DNA of 10,762 nt from assembly GCA_041739035.1 (NCBI GenBank), contig JBGSOQ010000194.1:1-10762 (forward strand), in the 5' to 3' direction. The translations under genes and the position numbers were made by a program. Numbering within the stretch: the stretch's first letter is position 1; every line of letters starts with the position of its first letter. The notes below the pieces were generated by a model. It was not told the origin of the DNA, made no database searches, and saw nothing but the letters and a program-made list of their open reading frames with translations. The stretch is from XYD12-FULL-36-8 sp041739035. Its GTDB lineage: Bacteria; Bacteroidota; Ignavibacteria; Ignavibacteriales; Ignavibacteriaceae. Shown one piece after another: positions 7,445-10,762 of the stretch.

Positions 7445-7479
7445 GGGATGTGATGATTAAAGTAAAAAAATCACATCCC
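7445..7479 (-). other. Perfect 10-bp stem-loop between the two cargo genes
   Basis: GGGATGTGAT at 7445-7454 is exactly complementary to ATCACATCCC at 7470-7479, with a 15-base AT-rich loop. It sits in the 88-base gap between the stop of the 713-residue gene and the start of the 718-residue gene. In neither direction is the stem followed by a clean T-run, so it is not a textbook Rho-independent terminator. An intercistronic structure that attenuates read-through, protects an mRNA end, or marks a protein site are all possible. The symmetry is directly visible; the function is not. Confidence 0.55.
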
Positions 7480-7495
7480 CTTATAAATAAAACAG

Positions 7496-7514
7496 CTCAA
7501 ATAACTTATTTGAG
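7496..7514. repeat. 19-base palindrome over the stop codon of the 713-residue cargo gene
   Basis: CTCAAATAA, a central C at 7505, then TTATTTGAG form a perfect odd-length palindrome. The right arm includes the TAA stop (7508-7506) and the final Lys-Leu-Leu codons region. It may be a protein-binding site or part of a 3' end structure together with the neighbouring stem-loop at 7445-7479. Confidence 0.35.
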
Positions 7515-9647
7515 AAGGATCATTTTTCTGCTTTGTGAAAATAGTTTATTTGATTCACTGACCGCAGTTAACTTGTAGACATATATTCCAGAAGTCAAAT
7601 TCAAATCTTGAACACTAACTTGATAAGTATAATACCCAGCGGTTTGCTCCTCATTTACCAGCTCAGCAATTTTTTCGCCGATCAATGAAAAGATTTCAAT
7701 TTTCACTTTCGAGTCTGCCGGAAGAGTATAATCGATATTTGTAACCGGGTTGAATGGATTTGGATAGTTCTGGCTTAAAGAAAATACTCGAGGCATTTCA
7801 GTAACTACATTTATTTCATTAGAGTAAGTAAAACTGCCATCAAAATCAATTTGCTTTAATCTATAAGAATAGGAACCATTTAATGCTGTAAATTTATCTT
7901 TGAAGGAATAATTCTGAGGAGTTATAGTACTGCCAACTCCATTTACAAAACCAACTTTTTCCCAGATTCTGTTTTCATTAGCTCGGAAAGAACGCTGAAT
8001 TTCAAATCCATAATTATTAGTTTCGGTTGCAGTAGACCAATTTAGCAAAACATAACTTCCAGATACAGACGCAGTAAATGAGGTTAACTCAACGGGAATA
8101 AAATTATTTCCGGTTAAACCATTTGCTAAAACAAAATTACTGAAGGAAGTAAAATTTGTAGTAGATTCAATTGTACCAGTTGTGTTAGCAGTGCCAGAAC
8201 CGCCAAGGTCTACCCAATTTCCAGCGCCGTCATCTTTTGCAATTCTTAGTTTAGCAAAATCAGTTACAAGATCATCAGCATCATAGCTTAATTTAACAGC
8301 AGCAGCAGTTACTGTTGCACCAGTACCTTTCGTGATTGTATAGTATCTTACATCGGATACTTTGTTTATGGATGATGGCAACGTATTTACCGGTGGTGCT
8401 CCATTAAACATCTCAACAGTATAAGTAGTAGCTATTGCTGAATCATGTGTAATTGTTAAATCAACAGGGCGATAAGCTAAATCTTTTCCAACAGGAAAAC
8501 TCTTAGTTGTTGGCCCAATAGCATCAACCGATTGAGCCAACGGTCCATTAACGAAGCTTGATGAACTGCCACCGATTAAAGAACCTGCCCCAACTGTTAA
8601 TAGATTAGTAGCATCAGTAGTTAGATTTCCGTTTGTTAGCGTAAAAATAACATTCGCACTAACAGTTTGCGAAACATCAATAGTCACTCCAGCAGGATTA
8701 TTAACTACAACATCCAACACTATACTCCCGGTCGGGTTTGAAATATCTAATGAACCTGAACCAGACCAGCTTTGAGTGCTGGTTCCAACCAAGTTTAATG
8801 TAAAGGTGCCTGCGGAACCATCCTTTTGAACACCTATTTTTCCATGTTTTACTAGGTTGCCTTTGAGATCAATTATCCCAGTACCATAAGCAATAGTACC
8901 AGAGCTGCTTCTATACTGTACTTGACTTGCAGAGCCACTTGTGGTGCCTATGGTTAAATCACCTCCAACGATATATTGCCCGGTTCCTGAGTGAGGACCT
9001 GCACTTTCAAACAGGATCAATCTATTGCCCGAGTTATCACCGGTTAATGATAAATTCCCCCCAATATTCCAAGTACAGCTTGCAGTAGTTGCAGAACTTT
9101 GATTCACTGCGGAGATTCGAGCCGAAGTGCCTGGACCAACAATTACATTACCTGCAACAGTGTGAGTTACTGCCCCGGATGTGGCAGCTGTACCTCGAAA
9201 TGTTGCGCTGGTGATTGAAAAATCACCATTAATAGTCAGATTCGCTGGGTTAGTAGTTGAAACACCACCAGAAGAACCAGTTGAATAAACCAGATTACCA
9301 TAGGCCATATCGGTTTGCACGGTTGTTGTCCCATTATAAATAACCGTACTGGTGGGATCAAAACTCCATGATGTACCTGGAATAACAAGACCAGATGCAT
9401 TCAGAGAAAGTGTTGCACCCGCATTTAAGGTTAGGTTTGCACAACTTCCTGCTGCTGCAAGGGTAACTGTATCAGTAGCCAAAATCACAACATTATCAGC
9501 GGCACCGGGTATAGTTCCACCTTGCCAAGTTGTTCCTGTATTCCAGTCCCCTCCGCCAGTTCCATTGCTTTGGATCTGGCTATAGATATTGGTTGTAAAT
9601 ACATACCCAACCAATATGATTAGAAGAGTAAAAAGATTTTTTTTCAT
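7506..9647 (-). CDS. Secreted T9SS cargo protein with beta-rich repeats and FnIII-like domain (paralogue 1)
   Basis: A 713-residue exported protein rich in Thr, Ser, Gly and Asn. Signal peptide 1-23 (likely cleavage NIYS/QIQ). Residues 27-62 carry the module SNGTGGGDWNTGTTWQGG then IPGAADNVVI shared with the downstream paralogue. A repetitive beta-strand body follows (about 65-360) with units such as LTINGDFSIT, TVAGNVIV, NIGGNLSL, IVGGDLTI and DLKGNLVK, as in beta-helical surface proteins. Residues about 363-510 contain the VNGPLAQSV...FPVGKDLAYRPV stretch common in Ignavibacteria secreted proteins. Residues 517-615 form an FnIII-like domain (IPVELTSFTA, NWSTATETNNYGFEIQR, YSYRLKQIDFDG). Residues 622-713 are a type A T9SS sorting domain (FSLSQNYPNPFNPVTNI, LIGEKIAELVNE, LTSGIYVYKL, RKMILLK). 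No enzyme motif was seen. It lies 37 bases downstream of the PorV-like gene, which suggests the two work together. A surface adhesin or scaffold is likely but unproven. Confidence 0.88.
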   Translation of the reverse strand: MKKNLFTLLIILVGYVFTTNIYSQIQSNGTGGGDWNTGTTWQGGTIPGAADNVVILATDTVTLAAAGSCANLTLNAGATLSLNASGLVIPGTSWSFDPTSTVIYNGTTTVQTDMAYGNLVYSTGSSGGVSTTNPANLTINGDFSITSATFRGTAATSGAVTHTVAGNVIVGPGTSARISAVNQSSATTASCTWNIGGNLSLTGDNSGNRLILFESAGPHSGTGQYIVGGDLTIGTTSGSASQVQYRSSSGTIAYGTGIIDLKGNLVKHGKIGVQKDGSAGTFTLNLVGTSTQSWSGSGSLDISNPTGSIVLDVVVNNPAGVTIDVSQTVSANVIFTLTNGNLTTDATNLLTVGAGSLIGGSSSSFVNGPLAQSVDAIGPTTKSFPVGKDLAYRPVDLTITHDSAIATTYTVEMFNGAPPVNTLPSSINKVSDVRYYTITKGTGATVTAAAVKLSYDADDLVTDFAKLRIAKDDGAGNWVDLGGSGTANTTGTIESTTNFTSFSNFVLANGLTGNNFIPVELTSFTASVSGSYVLLNWSTATETNNYGFEIQRSFRANENRIWEKVGFVNGVGSTITPQNYSFKDKFTALNGSYSYRLKQIDFDGSFTYSNEINVVTEMPRVFSLSQNYPNPFNPVTNIDYTLPADSKVKIEIFSLIGEKIAELVNEEQTAGYYTYQVSVQDLNLTSGIYVYKLTAVSESNKLFSQSRKMILLK

Positions 9648-9652
9648 AATAT

Positions 9653-9660
9653 CACCCTTT
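9653..9660 (-). promoter_or_regulatory. Strong ribosome binding site of the 713-residue cargo gene
   Basis: AAAGGGTG on the minus strand ends 5 bases before the ATG at 9647. It is the best Shine-Dalgarno match in the window and supports both the start choice and high translation of this surface protein. Confidence 0.65.
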
Positions 9661-9684
9661 TTATTTATTTGTATAATAAGTTGA

Positions 9685-10701
9685 TTAGAAAGAAAAATTC
9701 AGAGAAATTCTCTGTACATTATCAAAGAAATCAAATTTTGAATAAGAATAACCTACCCCAAAATCATAATCAGAAATCGATGAGTTAAAGCCTAAGCCGG
9801 CAGACCATGATGCAACATCTCTATTAGTTTGATAACCTAAACGAACTGCAATCATCTGCTGGAATTTATATTCCAAGCCCATATTCACTCTTTCCGAATA
9901 ATTATTAGGATGCAGGAAATCAACTGCTAATAAAACAGAATTTGATTCAGCATATTCTTCATCAATAACATCCATCAAATTCAAAGCTGCACCGAGAGAA
10001 AATAACAGCGGTAACTGTTCATCAATTTCTTCACGCTTCAAGCTTGTCGAGAAATTTCTTATTGACATTCCAAATGTAAATCCCTTATATCCGGTTGCAT
10101 AACTGACACCCGCATCGAATACAAGCTTTGCGGCATTATTCTGTTTTACTGAAGTTCCAAAATTACTTTCACCTAAATTTTGCCCTGCAATCTTAATATT
10201 TCCACCGATAGAAAATGCCTCAGATATTGCTTTTGCGTAGGACAACCCAACAGAATAAGCCCCGACATTGCTCAAGTTTCCGTTATCTTTATAGCCGAGA
10301 GGATAATTTCCGCTTTCGCCGGGACTTACCAAGCTTGTTCCTTTAATATCACCATAATTAATAGTTAGGAGATTTATACCAACAACACCGTATAATCCAA
10401 GATTCCAAGCTGCGACACCGCTTAAGTAATTAATATCAGCAATCCAGCTTGTGTAGTTTAATGTAATATCAAATTCTGTAGTCATATTGGTTAAACCGGA
10501 AGGATTGTAAAACATGCTTTCAGAACCGCTTCCTATCGCTGTAAATGCTTCGCCTAAAGCACATGCTCTTGGAGAAGTGCCAACCAATAAAAAGTTCATT
10601 GTGCTTTGTGCAGTTTTATTCAAACCAATTTGCGGATAAATAATTTGAGTATTAATTACGAATGAAAAAACTAGCGAAATAAATAAAACTCTTTTTTTCA
10701 T
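9685..10701 (-). CDS. PorV/PorQ-family outer-membrane protein
   Basis: A 338-residue outer-membrane beta-barrel protein of the PorV/PorQ family. In T9SS, PorV shuttles cargo with C-terminal sorting domains from the translocon to the attachment complex; many Ignavibacteria-type genomes carry several paralogues. The start is placed at the ATG at 10701 because it opens directly into a signal peptide (MKKRVLFISLVFSFV..., cleavage near YPQ/IGLN); a longer frame from a TTG at 10731 would put ten non-signal-like residues in front. The N-terminal family motif lies at residues 41-70: GTSPRACALGEAFTAIGSGS then ESMFYNPSGL. The rest alternates amphipathic strands rich in Gly and aromatic residues (SVGLSYAKAI, GFTFGMSIRNF, MGLEYKF) and ends on aromatic NFSF, as expected for a barrel. 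It is immediately upstream of two T9SS cargo genes. It could be a generic PorV-like protein or a cargo-dedicated carrier or anchor. Confidence 0.85.
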   Translation of the reverse strand: MKKRVLFISLVFSFVINTQIIYPQIGLNKTAQSTMNFLLVGTSPRACALGEAFTAIGSGSESMFYNPSGLTNMTTEFDITLNYTSWIADINYLSGVAAWNLGLYGVVGINLLTINYGDIKGTSLVSPGESGNYPLGYKDNGNLSNVGAYSVGLSYAKAISEAFSIGGNIKIAGQNLGESNFGTSVKQNNAAKLVFDAGVSYATGYKGFTFGMSIRNFSTSLKREEIDEQLPLLFSLGAALNLMDVIDEEYAESNSVLLAVDFLHPNNYSERVNMGLEYKFQQMIAVRLGYQTNRDVASWSAGLGFNSSISDYDFGVGYSYSKFDFFDNVQRISLNFSF

Positions 10702-10762
10702 AACATATTCCGGCGGATTAACGAACCACAATAAATTTTTGGAAACTTAATTCACCATCAGG

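Noticed and set aside
7448..7476. TGTGA...TCACA halves in the intercistronic stem, suggesting a CRP-type site
   Set aside because: The halves are separated by well over the 6 bases required for a CRP site, so they are part of the long stem-loop and not a CRP operator.
9352..9585. A 77-codon plus-strand frame opposite the 713-residue cargo gene, and similar short frames at 627-827 and 10180-10368
   Set aside because: They are reverse-strand shadows of genes with clear family matches, with no start signals of their own.
5261..9647. Reading the two large cargo proteins as pectate lyases because of their beta-helix-like repeats
   Set aside because: No lyase catalytic motif was seen, and the repeats are of the generic surface-protein kind with a T9SS sorting domain.
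10702..10731. TTG start at 10731 for the PorV-like gene, adding ten residues
   Set aside because: The added residues (MWFVNPPEYV) precede a complete signal peptide that begins MKKR at 10701, so the ATG at 10701 is the better start.
10702..10762. Promoter upstream of the PorV-like gene
   Set aside because: Only about 60 bases are available and neither a sigma70-like pair nor the Bacteroidota TAnnTTTG element was found, so no promoter is called; the operon could begin further right.

Overview
The window looks like a polysaccharide (pectin) utilisation locus from a member of the Ignavibacteriota or a related FCB-group bacterium. The DNA is AT-rich. Two large secreted proteins end in the type IX secretion (T9SS) sorting domain in its QNYPNPFNPxT form, which is typical of Ignavibacteria and relatives. 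A PorV/PorQ-family outer-membrane protein accompanies them. The assignment to a lineage is inferred from protein style only.

All nine genes lie on the minus strand, so transcription reads from right to left, and no intergenic gap exceeds about 90 bases. In transcription order: (1) a PorV/PorQ-like outer-membrane beta-barrel protein (start best placed at 10701); (2) and (3) two full-length paralogous T9SS cargo proteins of 713 and 718 residues, each with a signal peptide, a shared G-rich/TWxGG N-terminal module, a repetitive beta-rich body and a C-terminal sorting domain; (4) a GH105 unsaturated (rhamno)galacturonyl hydrolase with a lipoprotein-like leader; (5) a LacI-family regulator; (6) a CE8 pectin methylesterase with an atypical active-site signature; (7) a six-helix membrane protein resembling an ECF-transporter substrate-binding (S) component; (8) a CE12-type rhamnogalacturonan acetylesterase; (9) the N-terminal 169 residues of a DUF4861 lipoprotein that runs off the left edge.

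Genes 6 to 8 are translationally coupled (ATGA and TAATG overlaps), and 5 to 9 are closely packed, so they are probably one operon under the LacI-type protein. Together they suggest removal of methyl and acetyl esters from pectin and rhamnogalacturonan, trimming of lyase-generated unsaturated oligosaccharides by GH105, and possibly uptake of a small product or cofactor by the membrane protein. No polysaccharide lyase, GH28, SusC/SusD pair or uronate catabolic gene is in the window. The surface layer of the system seems to be provided instead by the PorV-like protein and its two adjacent T9SS cargos, though whether they bind pectin is not visible from sequence.

No RNA genes, mobile elements or CRISPR arrays were seen. 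Regulatory-looking structure is limited to inverted repeats between genes, the best being a perfect 10-bp stem between the two cargo genes, and to strong Shine-Dalgarno sites in front of the two cargo genes.
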